In this document: positions 45,575 through 58,084 of the stretch, in pieces
How the letters are laid out: each line of letters begins with the position of its first letter
Position numbering within the stretch: position 1 is the stretch's first letter
Assembly (NCBI GenBank): GCA_021186555.1
Contig: JAJKFL010000004.1
Coordinates: 18,380,406 to 18,444,405 of the forward strand
Reading direction: 5' to 3'
DNA from: Reticulitermes speratus
Taxonomy: Eukaryota > Arthropoda > Insecta > Blattodea > Rhinotermitidae
DNA: 64,000 bases
The notes under the pieces: generated by a model
Told to the model about the DNA's origin: nothing
Database searches by the model: none
The model's input: only the letters and a program-made list of their open reading frames with translations
Made by a program: the position numbers and the translations under genes

Positions 45575-46970
45575 ATGGAAACCAAACGAGGTTCCGAAAT
45601 TAAGCTAGAAGAGCAATGACTCGTCGTCTTACCTATAACGAATCGTTTCATGCTTGTATACGTAGTGTGTAGGAGTCAGGCAGAATACACTGACGTGATT
45701 AGCATAAAGGTGGAGAGTGCTTTAAAGCTTAAGAGAGTGGGTGCTAACATACCGACCTAATTATTTGGCAAACAAACTTTGTACATGTACACCTGATAGA
45801 CACTGACATGGACACAAACTTGGTTAACATCTCATCATGACAGGAGAAAGTCTGAGATTTGTTGTGCATGTAGCAACCATTAAAGGATGAGGAAGACCGG
45901 ACTATCCAAACAAGTATGGAAAGGAGTATTCCTGTGGAGTGCACATATTTCTCAGATCCTTTCATTGTTATACCTGCATGTTTTTTCTTGCAGATATATA
46001 TTTAATGTCTTCGTTTAACTCTAACTTATTTAAAGACGCTGTCGGGAGCTCAGATTGTAGGAACGTATAGCGTCGAATGGTAGGATGGTTAGTGAATAAT
46101 GAATAAGAAAGAATTTGGAAAGAGGTGGTCGTGGCCTTTTAAAATATCGTTTGGTAATTGCTAAGAAGGTCTGAGGAAAACCGCGAAAAACCTCAGTCAG
46201 GATAATCTTTACTAAACTCTGCCATTGGCGCCAATTTGCTAGGGCAGGTATATCAGAGAAAATTTGAGGATGGTAATTAAATTTGTATATTTCTATAGGT
46301 TACGATTTGACAGAGTTCACATTTTGAGATTCTGAGAAAACAGACACTAGTACATACAGCAAGGGCTCTATTGAACCATCATAAACAAAATAATTTCGGC
46401 CGACACTGTTTAGTGCGGTGTACTGAGCATTTGCATTGTCTACGGAACCCTTCCAGTAAAAGCGGTGATAAAATCTATCAGCCTCCAAAAAAACCCATCT
46501 GCTGTGTGAATGTGCGTTGCGATGTGCAGTTGCTTTATTTTAGAGGATGAGTATGTCAACCCTCTGGTCAATGAACGGACAGTGTGACGTCGACTGTTCA
46601 TATTTACTCACAGAGATTTACTTCCTTGCCATAAAACACAACAAAACTACATGACAGACACTTATAGAGCCTTTCGTTAAAGCTCTGAGCTCTCTTTTAA
46701 TTGCAACCTCCATATATGATGTCGGATGATAGGTAGACCTACTGTCTGCAGTATGTAAACTTCAGTCTCAGAGACTAGTCATGCAATATCTGAAACATAA
46801 AGCGGAATCAGTGTTGCTCAGAGATTCCACTTGTTAACTGGGGTTTTGACGTCTTTCTAAAAGCCTTCCAGTCTGATGCAGGATTGCACCCTGCAACAGA
46901 AGACCACCGTTTCATAACAGCTCAGGATCATGCAACACTTCAACTCGGCAGCGTCTTTAATTAATCTACG
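45575..46970. other. mostly anonymous; degenerate SINE E at 46125-46265
   Basis: At 46125-46265 the minus strand carries gcgccaatggcagagtttag, cctgactgaggtttttcgcg, gttttcctcagaccttctta and a tail ggccacgaccacc, a diverged SINE E body. The rest shows nothing. Confidence 0.4.
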
Positions 46971-46973
46971 AAA

Positions 46974-47576
46974 ATGATGAAAAAAAACCTACCAGGTTCT
47001 TTAAACCACTGTCTAGATATTCTCTCTGGACGACCGTCTTTTGTGGAAAGTTCTAAAAATAGCTTTCCAAGAGAAGGGAGAATATTTTCTTTAAAACAGA
47101 ATTCTTTAGTAGCAGAAAAACGAAGTTTATGCGGAAATAGGGTCATCATCTTCCTTACAACCAAGCAGTACAACTGGAGACCATCTGAGCGTAAGAACCT
47201 GGTGCCGGCACGCGTCGGCTACTGCAGTGACGCAAACAAGGGAGCCTGGACGCAACAAATCAGAGGAGCCTTACTCTTTTTAAGGCAGAAAAAAACAACG
47301 TCCCTTGAGTGTTTCTTTTCTGGACCCCCCCCCCTTCTACAATTTGTGTGCGTTCAATACGGATCCACTTCCGTATTTCCGGTGCCATCTGTCTCACTCG
47401 TCATATCCGGGGGACTTTCACATTCCACCGAGTTATTTTTAAAAGTTACAGCAGAGTCGTGTATTTTTCTAATGCATCTGAAGGGTCATTTGGTCATCTG
47501 GTTTTGTAAATCTTTCTTCCCTTATCCTGGTGATGTGAAAGAGAGTTCAAAATGGATTCTGGTCCGACATATGTGA
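46974..47576 (+). other. unrecognised 200-codon open frame
   Basis: This is the longest open frame outside the mariner. I do not recognise the product. It has no clear signal peptide, membrane segment or domain, and it contains a P-rich hinge made by a C10 run (47326-47335). On the opposite strand a short frame reads NNSVECESPPDMTSETDG then TGNTEVDPY and stop, which looks at least as protein-like and could be a remnant of an unidentified element. The frame lies in a slightly more GC-rich patch. It may be chance. Confidence 0.15.
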
Positions 47577-47836
47577 CTGGGTGGTATGGAGGAGATGACA
47601 AGTGTATAGCTTGAGGAAAGAACTTATCCAGCAAAATGACGTTACACATTAACGATGATCTGCAGATTGTTTAAAAACACATTTGTAACTTGGAAATTTC
47701 TCTCGAAGTTTCTATGTTTATTATATGGAGAATGAAATTTTAAACACAACGTAATTTACATTTGTGTGCTCCTTCAATAGTTAATGGATTAAAAATCCAT
47801 GAATAAAATTGTTTTGTATTCACAGACCCGAAACAT

Positions 47837-47862
47837 AATAATAATAATAATAATAATAATAC
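47837..47862 (+). repeat. (ATA)n microsatellite
   Basis: About nine ATA/AAT units. The poly-L stretch of the minus-strand frame over it is an artefact. Confidence 0.9.
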
Positions 47863-48593
47863 ATATCTCCTCAGGTTTTCATTCAGAATTACTGATAATT
47901 GTCGTATCATACAGTATTTGGCCTGCATAGATTTCGGGACAGTTGGCTTACTGGCCATTACTGTGCTTCACATATTAAATTCATTTTTCAAAATCTTTCT
48001 ACCATTCTAAGTGGAAGAAAATATTTAGTCGATAAATCGTCATTAAATAAACCAAGAATCAGCCACGATTTATCGTAGCACTAAGCTCCGTCTCCAGTAA
48101 TTCTCAAAAGAAAACCAAGGGACGTTGAACCACGAGACAAATAGACGAAGGAACCATTCAGACACCTTGCCAGTTAAGACAAAAACGAATGGGAAGACCT
48201 TGCAATTGTGTGGCCATTAGGCAAGTTACTCCTTTATTACAGATTAGGATTCAGGAGCAGCGAGCATTTCACACTTACTGTATAGTAATTGTGATTTATA
48301 CGGTGAGCTTTCACAAAATATCCACCCAGGACAACGAACCTTGGCGCGCTAGAATTCCTACTGTGGGAGTTTCTACAAGCGGTCTTCCAGAACTACATAA
48401 ATTAAAGAAACCAAACCAAATGCTAATGTAAAAAGGTAAGAGGACTAGTGTTCTTAAGCTGAAGTGCCTAAGTGTACTGATTGATTGCGGTGGGAACCAG
48501 CATATTAGTTAATATTATCTAAACAAAGATAGGCACAAGCTCTCCTTTAGATAAATTTAATTTACTTCTACAAATTGCAAGATAAATTTTTCG

Positions 48594-48884
48594 TAATCTA
48601 TAATACAACATCCAACAAAGGCACAAAGTATAATATACAATTAATTGTACAGTTAAAACTCCAACATGTTTTGATTCTTTAAAGATCATCTTCAGGGAGA
48701 AAATACATCAGTGAAACATGTATAAAACATGAATTAGCTTTAAATTAAATCAAGATAATGTACGACTATCTGGATATCCTGAAATTCACAGCAGAAACAG
48801 AAATGTTGGAGTTTTAATGTTTAAATTGTATAATTAATTGTATGTTACACTTTGTGCATTTGTTGGATATTGTATTATAGATTA
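48594..48884. repeat. inverted-repeat element with hammerhead-like motif (locus 3)
   Basis: The left arm 48594-48667 (taatctataatacaacatcc ... aaaactccaacat) pairs with the right arm 48803-48884 (atgttggagttttaatg ... tgtattatagatta) as an imperfect inverted repeat of 74 and 82 bp around a 135-bp spacer. Just inside the left arm, on the minus strand, lies ctgaagatgatctttaaaga followed by atcaaaacatgttgg, a CTGAAGA box with a GATC..GAATC-like stem. A degenerate counterpart (cctgaaattcacagcagaaa) sits inside the right arm. Confidence 0.7.
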
Positions 48885-49104
48885 TTAATCAATGCACGGA
48901 TATGAATACCATAAAATAAATTTTTCAGTCGCGGCCAAGTTAATCAGATATCCTGACACAAGTATTTCATGTTATTCCTCAGGGTTTCCAGGACGTCAAA
49001 ATAGTACCCTGAAATAGGTCACGTAGTCTCCTACTAATTGTCACGTAACTACCATTCAAAATCATCGTTTCTCAGTCAGGGGTTCATAACATAAGATGAA
49101 ACAG

Positions 49105-49330
49105 TGGTTGTTTATCGATGTAACTTGAGAGATTTTTATGAGGATCGGAGATGGATGGAACTGGCTCAGGACAGTGTCCAGTGGAGGATATTGGCAACGG
49201 CGTCAAACTTTCTGGTTGTGCTACCAGTGACGGCTGATTGGCATATTTCACTCATTGTTATACTGGGTTCCTGCAATGCGCACAGCGGTCGTGCTTCCAC
49301 CTTTCACACGCTGTCTTGCGCCAAGTGTGA
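49105..49330 (+). pseudogene. LINE-A (or close relative) 3' end
   Basis: The frame LRDFYEDRRWMELAQDSVQW, RILATASNFLVVLP matches the final block of the LINE-A-type ORF (DWIxLAQDRxQWRxxVxxxMNLRVP), open for about 45 codons. Downstream sequence (cgcacagcggtcgtgcttcc) is probably its 3' UTR. The RD..WMELAQ form differs somewhat from the others, so it may be a sister family. Confidence 0.65.
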
Positions 49331-49339
49331 TCAATCAAG

Positions 49340-50630
49340 TTTATTGCTTGTAGCGGCATAGACTGTTAAGTTTCCCCGATTGAAGCTTGTAAAAGTCTGA
49401 CCTTAGCATTCTTTTTCTATGTGAAGCCTTCAACTGTGAAATAACGTTTCCAGTGACACTTCAACAAAGCTTCCTTATTCGCAATCCTCAGACCTCTGTA
49501 ACCTCTTCCTAACTGTAACTGAAGATTATTCCTGCATGGACAGGATACTGAATCACACCAATCACAACTACATTCTTCTCTTTGATTCTTGGGTTACCTA
49601 ACGACACTTTTTAACCTGAATAGCTTAATGATCTATAATTTTGAGTAGAATGGTTGCAATTGTGAACTACGAATAGAAAGAATGCTGAAAAACGCGATCG
49701 TGGAATACTTTACAGTCCTGTTCCAGCTCTTGCCGGGAGTAACGGAGGAATACCACACAAGTCTGTTAGTTCGGGCAGAAAATCAAATAACATAGTCTAT
49801 GTGAACAAGTAATAGTTTTAGAATATAGTTATTTGGGATGTGGACTTACTTTTTTGTTAAGGAGGAAACGTATTTATACAATAACAGTGCATGATGTTAA
49901 GAATCTTGAGATAATTCGCATTAGCTTACGACAGTGAGGCATGGAGAATGTAATGAGATATTGAGGGAAGATTAGGCTTACAAATGTTACGATAATCCGA
50001 TTTTGTGCAGTGCTTAAGCAGGGAAAAACATAGTGAAGGAATAGGCTTTGAAGCGACCGCCCTGCCCCCCCCCCCCCAAATAAATATCTGCGCGTGAGAA
50101 GAAGGGGTCTAATATTTAATGACTTAAGGCATTCAGGACAATCTGATGACAGTAGGTTTACTGAGAGATGGTTCATAAAATGTCTTCAGCAATGATTCTA
50201 CTTATGAAGGCGTTGAAATGCGTTGAAATATGTCAGAAGGTGAATAATTTAAAGGTAGACCATAGTCACTGAATAATTGTGACTTAAACATGGGTCAAAT
50301 AATAAAATGTAGGCTATTTGTCACACAACGCCTTATTGAAGCAGTGAAGAGTAAAAGTACAAAATCAGTGGCTAGGTGTATCGGCTTCTTCACAAGCCAT
50401 CACCAGGCAAACTAAATATACCGAATGTCCTCAAAGTCGCTTGTATATAGGCGTAACTCATATGGCAGTGTGTTGTACTTTGTAGGGGAATACTGTGTTC
50501 TCAAATACTTCTGAGCCTTTGTTGCATACATTACATTAAAATTCTTTGTGGGATATTAAAATATTTGGACGGTTTTTTAAATATATTTTTGTGTCTTATT
50601 TACATTCTGTATATAATATAGAGATGTTTC
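49340..50630. other. anonymous sequence
   Basis: No feature apart from a C-run near 50065. Short frames only. Confidence 0.4.
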
Positions 50631-50639
50631 GTAAGCAAA

Positions 50640-50829
50640 ATTCAGCGGCCATTTCTCACCCAAGTCTCCTGATTGACTGCTATATGGCTCTGGCAGTCAT
50701 ATCAGGATGAGTAGAAATTGTGCAGTCAGTGGACTGGTCACCCACTACGGAATGCACACATCCAGACCAATAAACCTCTGAAAGGAGGCCCTGTGCTCCG
50801 CAAGGAGCGACAGGAACTAACTAACTAAC
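50640..50829 (+). repeat. probable retroelement 3' end with (ACTA)n tail
   Basis: The sequence aaacctctgaaaggaggccc, tgtgctccgcaaggagcgac, aggaa is followed by (ctaa)4, then anonymous DNA. A unique block ending in a short tandem tail is the usual form of LINE or SINE 3' ends. No second copy occurs in this window. I recall similar ends in insect repeats, without being able to verify. Confidence 0.4.
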
Positions 50830-51559
50830 TATATAATATGGTGAGTTTTGTTACGCAGTAGTTTGTGAATGTCGAATTTTAAATGCCTCATTATCGTATT
50901 AACATATTGCTGTCAATTATTGTGTCGCATCGTAAAATAATTGATTATGATGTCTTCCAATATGTTTCCTTAAGTATCCTATAAAACTTCAGACATATAG
51001 GCTGAAACACAGGCACAAATCGTACAGGATAATTCGGTTTATATATCATACACAATAAGGGACCAAACAGCAACTTATGACAGAAAGGTTTCGATAAATC
51101 TTGAATACATAATGGGAAGAAATTCAGTCTTTATCATCAAGGACTTACAGCAGGACTAACAGTCGCTATATCAGTGATGTTCAAATTGAGACATGTGGCT
51201 CGCTGAATGAACACTAAAGGTGTGTGTGTAAGAAGAGAGAAATCGCGGTACAATGACGTTTTGAAATGATTTTTTAAAAGTACGTAACAATAGATATGTT
51301 GCGTTTGAATTTATTTCATTATCCAGCTACGATATCACCTTCGCCGCTATGTCTAACTTGAAAGTTTTCAACCAGATTTCGGAGCCTACACAGATTCCTG
51401 TAACGGATATTGAAATATGTATTGAGCGCTACGTAAGCCTACTTTAGGCGATGTAAACGATTTTTCAGTCATTGCTGCCGAAATGTAAATAAATTCAGTT
51501 TCAAAGAAAATATACGTGTCGAAGAGTTAAGTGTATATTGCAGGATATTTCTAAAGTAG

Positions 51560-51690
51560 ATGCTGAAGTCAAGGAATGGAAGGGTAGGGGTACACACTGG
51601 ATACATCTGGCCTAGAATAGGGACCAGTGACGGACATTTTTGACACGGTGCTCCGGGAATTGTCCTAAGTAGCTAAGAATCTACTCGCTG
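51560..51690 (+). pseudogene. LINE-A fragment
   Basis: WKGRGTHWIHLA, stop, NRDQ, stop, RTFLTRC matches GW.GVDWIHLAQDRDQWRxxV of the family. It is short and broken by stops. Confidence 0.6.
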
Positions 51691-52134
51691 CGCAAGAAGG
51701 ACACTGTTCTGTGGATTTCGTTAGTAGATAATTTCATTTATAGCCACTTTCATTTTAATATTCCCAAGTATGTCAGAAATACGAAAAGTATAATCCTATC
51801 CTTTGCTTTGAATGGACTGATATCTGACTGTAGGGAAAAACCAGAGATTAAAGGTGCTTGTGGGAAAAGTAATGAGACGAATCTCTGGGCTTAAGTGGAG
51901 GACGTAGCAGCGAGAGTGAAAAAAAATGAACTTTATAAAGAGTTAGTTACTTTATCAAGGAAGATGAGAGGGGCAAGCTATGGACCAGGAATGATTCAAA
52001 TGGGTAATTTATACAAGATTATGGGTAAAAATTGTGGGAGGGGGGAGTTAGGAGGGAGAGACAGTCACAAAGTGGACCCTGTGAAAATAGGGCGTGGAGT
52101 GGATTCATTTGTCACAGAATATGGAACATCTCTT

Positions 52135-52235
52135 TTGGGTCTAGTGAAATCGCTAATAAACCACAGGGTTCGACAAAGGATGGGGAAATTTGCAACTAGC
52201 TGAATGACTGTTAGCTGCTCAGGAAGCAATCTGAA
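52135..52235 (+). pseudogene. LINE-A 3' end fragment
   Basis: The last codons NHRVRQRMGKFATS then stop match MNLRVPxNAGKFLTS stop. The following gaatgactgttagctgctca matches the family 3' UTR. The 102-codon frame that ends here (from 51895) is otherwise unrecognised, perhaps extending by chance into this remnant. Confidence 0.55.
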
Positions 52236-52689
52236 GTCTGTAGCTACTGGGGATGGAAAGAGGATTCGGAATTAAGCAATTTAAACTGATTGCCTTAGTG
52301 TAACGGTGCACGGCGCATAGATGACAAAAGTAGAGAGGAAATTGTGATTCCTTTATGTACTGCCGCTGTTAGGTCATGCGCGGTTCACAGCGCAACAGAT
52401 CCAACCCGTCAGGTTCCCATCGAAACTTCACAAAAAAATATATATATTTGTTACGTTAAAGAAAAACGAAAAGAAATGCTATGCTCTGCGTCACTGATCT
52501 TTGATATTTTAATCGCTTTAAGCCATTAGAAGATCTGTATTTCCATGCTAGAATTGACTAAGTTGTTTCCAGTCATTCTGACCTGAATAAACACATAAAT
52601 AAATACTGTCAACTCTTTGGCCCTCTCCTTACATGTATATCAAGGTTGTTTGAAACAAAAATGAAAATTGCAGTCGCTTTGAGAAAGCC

Positions 52690-52805
52690 ATGTCATCAAC
52701 TTCCAACGTATGACGTACCTTGGCTTCCATAAAAGGGTTGTTAACTAGCTGAGCAACTACAAGCTTCTCTGGAAGGATTCTGCTTCATTTCGTCAGGCAG
52801 GTAGG
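52690..52805 (+). pseudogene. LINE-A 3' UTR fragment
   Basis: ttccataaaagggttgttaa and ctagctgagcaactacaagc match the ORF end and 3' UTR of other LINE-A copies (gttgactggctgagcgacttg), then ttctgcttcatttcg. Confidence 0.45.
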
Positions 52806-53084
52806 TACAAGGGTTTAATGATTTGCTAAATACGCCTGTTTTTCTTTCATTAAATGTCAGGTCATAATTAGCACGTAGTTATGAGGGATACATCCTGTGC
52901 TACATTATTTACTGCACAACTCGTACCTCTAGATACATTTAATGTTTCATGAAGTAAAATGTTACCCCGTGGATAAATGTATCTTTTGCAAAATGCCAAG
53001 TAACAATTAATAGTTGATTTATTTAATGTGATGTAAATTTCAATTCCCATTTTGTCCCAGGAAAGCAAATTCAGTAAAGTGAAT

Positions 53085-53290
53085 GGCTGTGGCATGGAAG
53101 ATTGCTTCAGATTCCCAGTCCGGACAGGGTTGCTCTCTTTACCTCGCTTCTTGACCAGCTCTGCAGCCTACTTCTTATTTATCCGATGCCTACCAGTACT
53201 TAGGGATCTTCCTCCGGGGATAAGGCAGATGAAGCTGAAGTTGGCCGCAATGCTTGCAACCTTACTTACACTCTCCCATTTGTCTTCTTG
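53085..53290 (+). repeat. SINE D2 copy 2
   Basis: ggctgtggcatggaagattg, cagattcccagtccggacag, ccagctctgcagcctactt, later aagttggccgcaatgcttgc. It shares the ccagctctg-g-cc-ac block and layout with 27235-27478. Confidence 0.45.
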
Positions 53291-53399
53291 ACTTGGCGCT
53301 CAGCTCTCTGAGACACAAATTTAATCTAAAGTAATATCAAAAATATTTTCCCTATGTTGAAATAAGCACCACGTCATGAAGAGGTATGGGGGTAAAACA

Positions 53400-53625
53400 C
53401 ATAGCTCCACGCGGTCTTAACGTCGGCACTAGATAAAGATGAGTAGTCATATTCACGTCCCGGCCTCTTTTACTCCGGGTAACAACCACGCTGACCACTG
53501 AGTATGAGGCTGTGTGGGCTACAGAGCCGGGATCGAAGCTTTTGAATGAGAAATTGGTAAAAGGTAAACTAATTCGTCCAGCCCGTAGCCTAGTCCATGC
53601 ACAGACTGAGCTGTCCCCTGTCCTC
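53400..53625 (-). repeat. SINE D copy 3 (inverted, degenerate)
   Basis: Minus strand: gacagctcagtctgtgcatg, gactaggctacgggctgga, B-box-like cttcgatcccggctctgtag, cccacacagcctcatactc, ctcatctttatctagtgccg, acgttaagaccgcgtggagc. About 40 extra bases separate the two promoter boxes. Confidence 0.7.
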
Positions 53626-53814
53626 GGAATAATAAGGCCTCTAAATATTCAGCTTCAGTCTCGCAGTTAATAGCCTGCGTCTCCATCACAAAGAACAACT
53701 GGGTCATTGTGTTTCGAGATAACCGTTTATTTTGAGAATAGTACAAAACACATGAATGCAAATTGTGCGCAAGGTTAAAGTTTTATAATTTTAAAGCAAG
53801 TGGTACATAGAGCA

Positions 53815-54245
53815 GAAAGGAAGACCGCGGCTGGGTGTTCGAGCAAATGGTGGTGAAAATGGTGTTTGGGTATAAGTGGAAGGAAGTAGCAAGAGGATGT
53901 AGAAAATTGTAATAATGAAGAGTCTGATGACGCGTAATCACCACCAAACATTATTCGAGTGGTCAAATCAAGGACGATGAGATGTGGCACGTGAGGGAGA
54001 AAAGAAATTCATGCAGGGTTTGGGTGGGTAAACCTGAAGGAAAGAGACCACTTTAAAGGCCTAGGAGAAGATGGAAGGATGTTAATAAAATGTGTCTTAA
54101 AGAATTAGGATGGGAGAGCGTGGGCTGATTCTAGTGGCGCAGGTTAGGGACACGTGGCTGGCTCTTATAGATATGGTAATGAAATTCGGGTTCCATAAAA
54201 TGTACGGAGTTTCTTGAATATCTGAGGACTCTTAGCTTCTGAAGA
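53815..54245 (+). pseudogene. LINE-A C-terminal remnant
   Basis: Long match to the family: DRGWVFEQMVVKMVFGYK, WKEVARGCRKL, (shift) NIIRVVKSRTMRC, (shift) CRVWVGKPEGKRPL, stop, RPRRRWKDVNKMCLKELGW. It ends with the MNLRVP-like codons (atgaaattcgggttccat) and gtttcttgaatatctgagg. Several frame changes and stops. With 40615-41117 it defines the family layout. Confidence 0.85.
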
Positions 54246-54939
54246 AGAACCCCGTGCAATCGAGCTACTTACTAAAGTACGCACTGTTCTTTACAGGATT
54301 GCGGAAGGCTAATATTTTGAATTCCTATTAGGTTTCATGTGGCTTGAAAACAGCAATTAATTACGTGTACACGATATTTGAAGTTGTTACGGTGATTCAT
54401 GTAGTGGTATTTTGGGTACCCTACCAGAATGCACGATATCATAACCTAGAATACTACAGTATGGAGCCAATTATTGATGTCGTAACGGATATAAAAAGGC
54501 AGACTGCGGCGAACTGCAAGTGCGTTTTTCGTTTCGCTGACTGGAAATAGTGTACTGTGAAGTCCAACTGAAACAAGAACATACAGACCACAGACAAAGC
54601 ATTCGTCTTAATTAGTGGCGCAGTATTAACTTACGTGTCTAATAAAGCAACCAAGAAGCTGCAGCATGCACTCGACGTAATAGGGCACGCCTCCGTTCGG
54701 ACACGTTACACGCGCTCTCGAAGACAAACCAAGCATGACAATTCGAAAACGTGGTCTAATTTAAGTACACTGGGATCCATCGTAAGTTACTGGGATGTAA
54801 GACTAATGCAAAGTGGTTTAGAACTGACTGATGATCTCATTATCTGACCTTCTGGTTATTATGCCTCTCTTTTAAGGTTTTCGATTATTTTTCCCATTTG
54901 GGAGGCTGCATAACGATTTTGTAGAAATGGTATCATCTT

Positions 54940-55495
54940 TCAGCTACCAAACACCACGCAGCAGGAACCCTGTTGAGAAGCAGACAGTAGTTACCCCAGT
55001 TTTATGAAACTTTAAGTCTCATCGGCATGTTCGCAAGATACACTCCACTAACCCCTAGCCTCAAGCAGCTGAATCATTCCACACCCTCGTACCATACTCT
55101 GTAAACATCCATACTAACAGTATCCTCACACCACTTGTTAGTCTTCAAAGTGGTCTTCCTTCAGGTTTTAATAAAAAATTTTGTGTGCAATATTCACAGC
55201 GCCCGTGCGTGCTACATACCTCGTACAACTTATCCTTCTTGACTTTATGTTGCCAATAATACTTGTAGAGAATGCGCACTGTGAAGGGTCTCAGGAGGCA
55301 ATACATTTTCTCCATTCCCCCATCACTTCCTCACTCCTAATCAAAATCTGTCCTCAGCACCCTGTTCTCTAACACCCTCAATCTGTGTTCTGTCAATAGC
55401 GTCAGAGATGAACACAGGATATTTTGTCGGGAATATAACATATACAGTAGGATAAGCTGAACATGATTTGGGTGGAAAGGTGCTAGCCTGATGTA
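54940..55495 (-). pseudogene. LINE-A C-terminal remnant
   Basis: Minus strand: NILCSSLTLLTEHRLRVLE, NRVLRTDFD, stop (the EEHRLRVFENRVLRKIFG block), then a W-RKLH..-like stretch, later LLKPEGRPL. Most of the rest is strongly diverged. The EHRLRVLENRVLR match is unambiguous. Confidence 0.75.
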
Positions 55496-55499
55496 CGGT

Positions 55500-58050
55500 A
55501 TTATCCGGCCTTTGCCTTTAGGGACTAAACACAGATGTGAGGACATTTAGTATTCGGAAGATGAGTATTTAAAACTGCCGACGTCCGAAATACGAAAGAG
55601 AATTGCTTACTTCACACATAAATTTTCTGTGATATAAAGTATATTGTGTTAAATATTATTTGTCACGAGATTTTAAAGAAATTTAGGGTTGGTAGAATGA
55701 ACTAACTGTAGGTACAGTGAAAACTAGGAAGCTCTTCTACCGAATCATCCCAGACACAGGCCAAGTGTAAAACAATCGCTCTACAGGCGACTAAGGAAAC
55801 TGAACACATAGTAGTGTAACAAAGTACTTGTGATTCTTAGAAAACACCATGCAGGAGAACAAGATTGCTAGTGTTCTTCATTTAACAATAGTTTTTCATT
55901 CTTTCATCGAAGTTTAACGAGTTTCTGGTGGAGACTGGCATGTTCTTGTCCTGCGTCATGTACTCGTAACATAAAAACTATGCACAATACCTGCCCTCCA
56001 TTACCTGCTGTCAAACCATTTCAGATTTATAACTTGTGCTATTACAGTTTATTTCGTCATTTACCGTATAAACAATAAAACACGTCATTTCGAATCGTTA
56101 TATGAAATACAGGTTTTTATTTAACTTTTAACAACTCTTCAATGTAACAGTTCACCGGAGAATTGCGACTTATAGGTGACTGAAGTGTTCTTTGATCTCC
56201 ATCGATTACGTCATAGTCAAAATTCATTTTACAGGGGCCGAATCTCTGAAATACATCCTTCCAATTACTAAATTTATTTAATGTCAGGTCTAGTAACAGA
56301 CATATCTAAAATTTTAACATCACAAGTCAAAACTTTGGACAAGTACTCAATAAAACAGGACATATGGACACACTGTGCATAAGAAGTGAAAATACTCGCA
56401 TTACCATGAATAAGACATGCACAGGCTTCAGGAAAGAGGAATTATCTGGTTCAACTGGTCGTAGAGAAGCTAAAAACGAAAGTGTATTTCATTACAAATG
56501 CTTATAAAATAAAAATTCAATAGCATCTTCTTTTACTAGCCTGCCTTGCCATGTATTTAACGCGAAGATCCGCAAGTTTCCTAAATGCTTGAGCATAAAG
56601 TGTTTTCGTTTGAGACTTGAGCCATTCTTACGCCGCTTCTGTAATTTCGTCACGCTCATTTCAAATACAGTAACATTACTGCTGATTCTTGTGTTGTCCC
56701 CGATACGCTCATGGATCTGCTGCGTAATCTCAGCACTTGTTGCAGTTGGCGGCATCATTAAGAGCTCGTCCCCTTTAAATTTCAACCACCCATTCATGCA
56801 CTTTGCTCAGGGCTATGCCGTTAGTGTTATACTGTACTGATCTTCGTGCGCCAATTTCATTGTTTCTCAAATCCTCCGATTACAGAAATCGAATCACACT
56901 TTTTTTTCTTTTCCTTGGATGTGTGCTATAATGGAGCAGTCATGTTGTTTGTGATGCAGTATAATTATATCACGAAAAAAATGAAATTTGTCTAAATTCG
57001 AATGAGGGAATTTAAATATTTTTATAGGCTAATCTTTTACCTTTGCTCGATAAGAAGACGATGCTTTGTACTCGTTGAACACAAAGTAGTCCGTCAATAA
57101 ACCAGATATGAAGTATTACTTCTTTCAAATACTGAGCCATGCGTACGTTCACGCAAGAAATTAAAAACTTTTAAATGAACTTCTTACGAAATTATTCAAG
57201 ATCTCATCAAATTTAAAAACATTTCAAATCTCTTACTGGCATTCGGCCCTTGTCGTCTCACTAACGGTAGCGTGCACAATTTCAAATATTGTGTAGTATA
57301 AAAATAACTCAGCTTTCTGTAAAAGTGACACGTATCTCTGAGTATGAAGTTCTTCCATAATCATTAAAGTCAGGCTTTAGGCCTTCAGGTCCGCTCCGTC
57401 CCCCATAACATTTTGTGGCCTTCAAAGACTCTCCTAACTTCTAATATTTCATGACTACTTAAGAAAATGACCCATGTAAAGTGATTCTGTCTTACTGTAC
57501 AGACAGTGAGATAATGCTCTTCACATTTCATCACCACTTACGAACTTTGATAATAAAAACTGTGCATGTACAGTGGAGATGCCGGTAAACCTGACGAGGT
57601 GCCGACGGTTATACGACACGTACTGTTCCCTTAGTCGAACAGATGAATTTGTTCCAGTGCCTTACTGACGACCACGACTTGAAGACGTATGACGGAGTGG
57701 AATGCCAGCTCCAAGAATTATTAACTCGGCACTAGATGCAGGTGAACTGTCAGCTTCAAGCGCCGACCGCTTTACCTTCGGTGAAAGAACTCGCGGTAAT
57801 CATTAGCTAGGAGGCTGGATAGGTGAAAACTGGCGTGGAAGCCGTGGCGAAAGAAAAAATACTTGCACCTGCCGGGAATACAATTCCGGTCGCTCAGCCC
57901 GTAGCCTAACCATTACACTGACCGAGCTGTCTTGTGTAACGTTAAAGGTCAATTATTTCTTTAAAATTTTGGAGGGTTGCCAGTGGCTGCTACTGTTCTT
58001 AGTGCTCATTATTACATCGAGTGTAATACTGCAATAGGCCCTACGTTGCG
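55500..58050. other. mostly anonymous; unrecognised frame 56492-56797 (-)
   Basis: The minus-strand frame (101 codons, MNGWLKFKGDELLMMPPTA... ending LFYKHL) has normal, non-repetitive composition and a basic patch (KLQKRRKNGSSLKRKHF). I cannot assign it to a family. It could be an exon, an old element piece or chance. A SINE D copy at 57690-57935 is listed separately. Confidence 0.25.
57690..57935 (-). repeat. SINE D copy 4 (inverted)
   Basis: Minus strand: agacagctcggtcagtgtaa, tggttaggctacgggctgag, B-box-like gaattgtattcccggcagg, ctatccagcctcctagcta, cacctgcatctagtgccgag, ttaataattcttggagctgg. It matches the layout of 53400 and 18877. Confidence 0.75.
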
Positions 58051-58084
58051 AGATCTCAGGCTTCCGCCGCGGAGTAGATGAGGT

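Noticed and set aside
46860-46935. tRNA-like SINE head on the minus strand
   Set aside because: Only a weak B-box match (ggtgcaatcctgc); no A box and no body shared with another copy.
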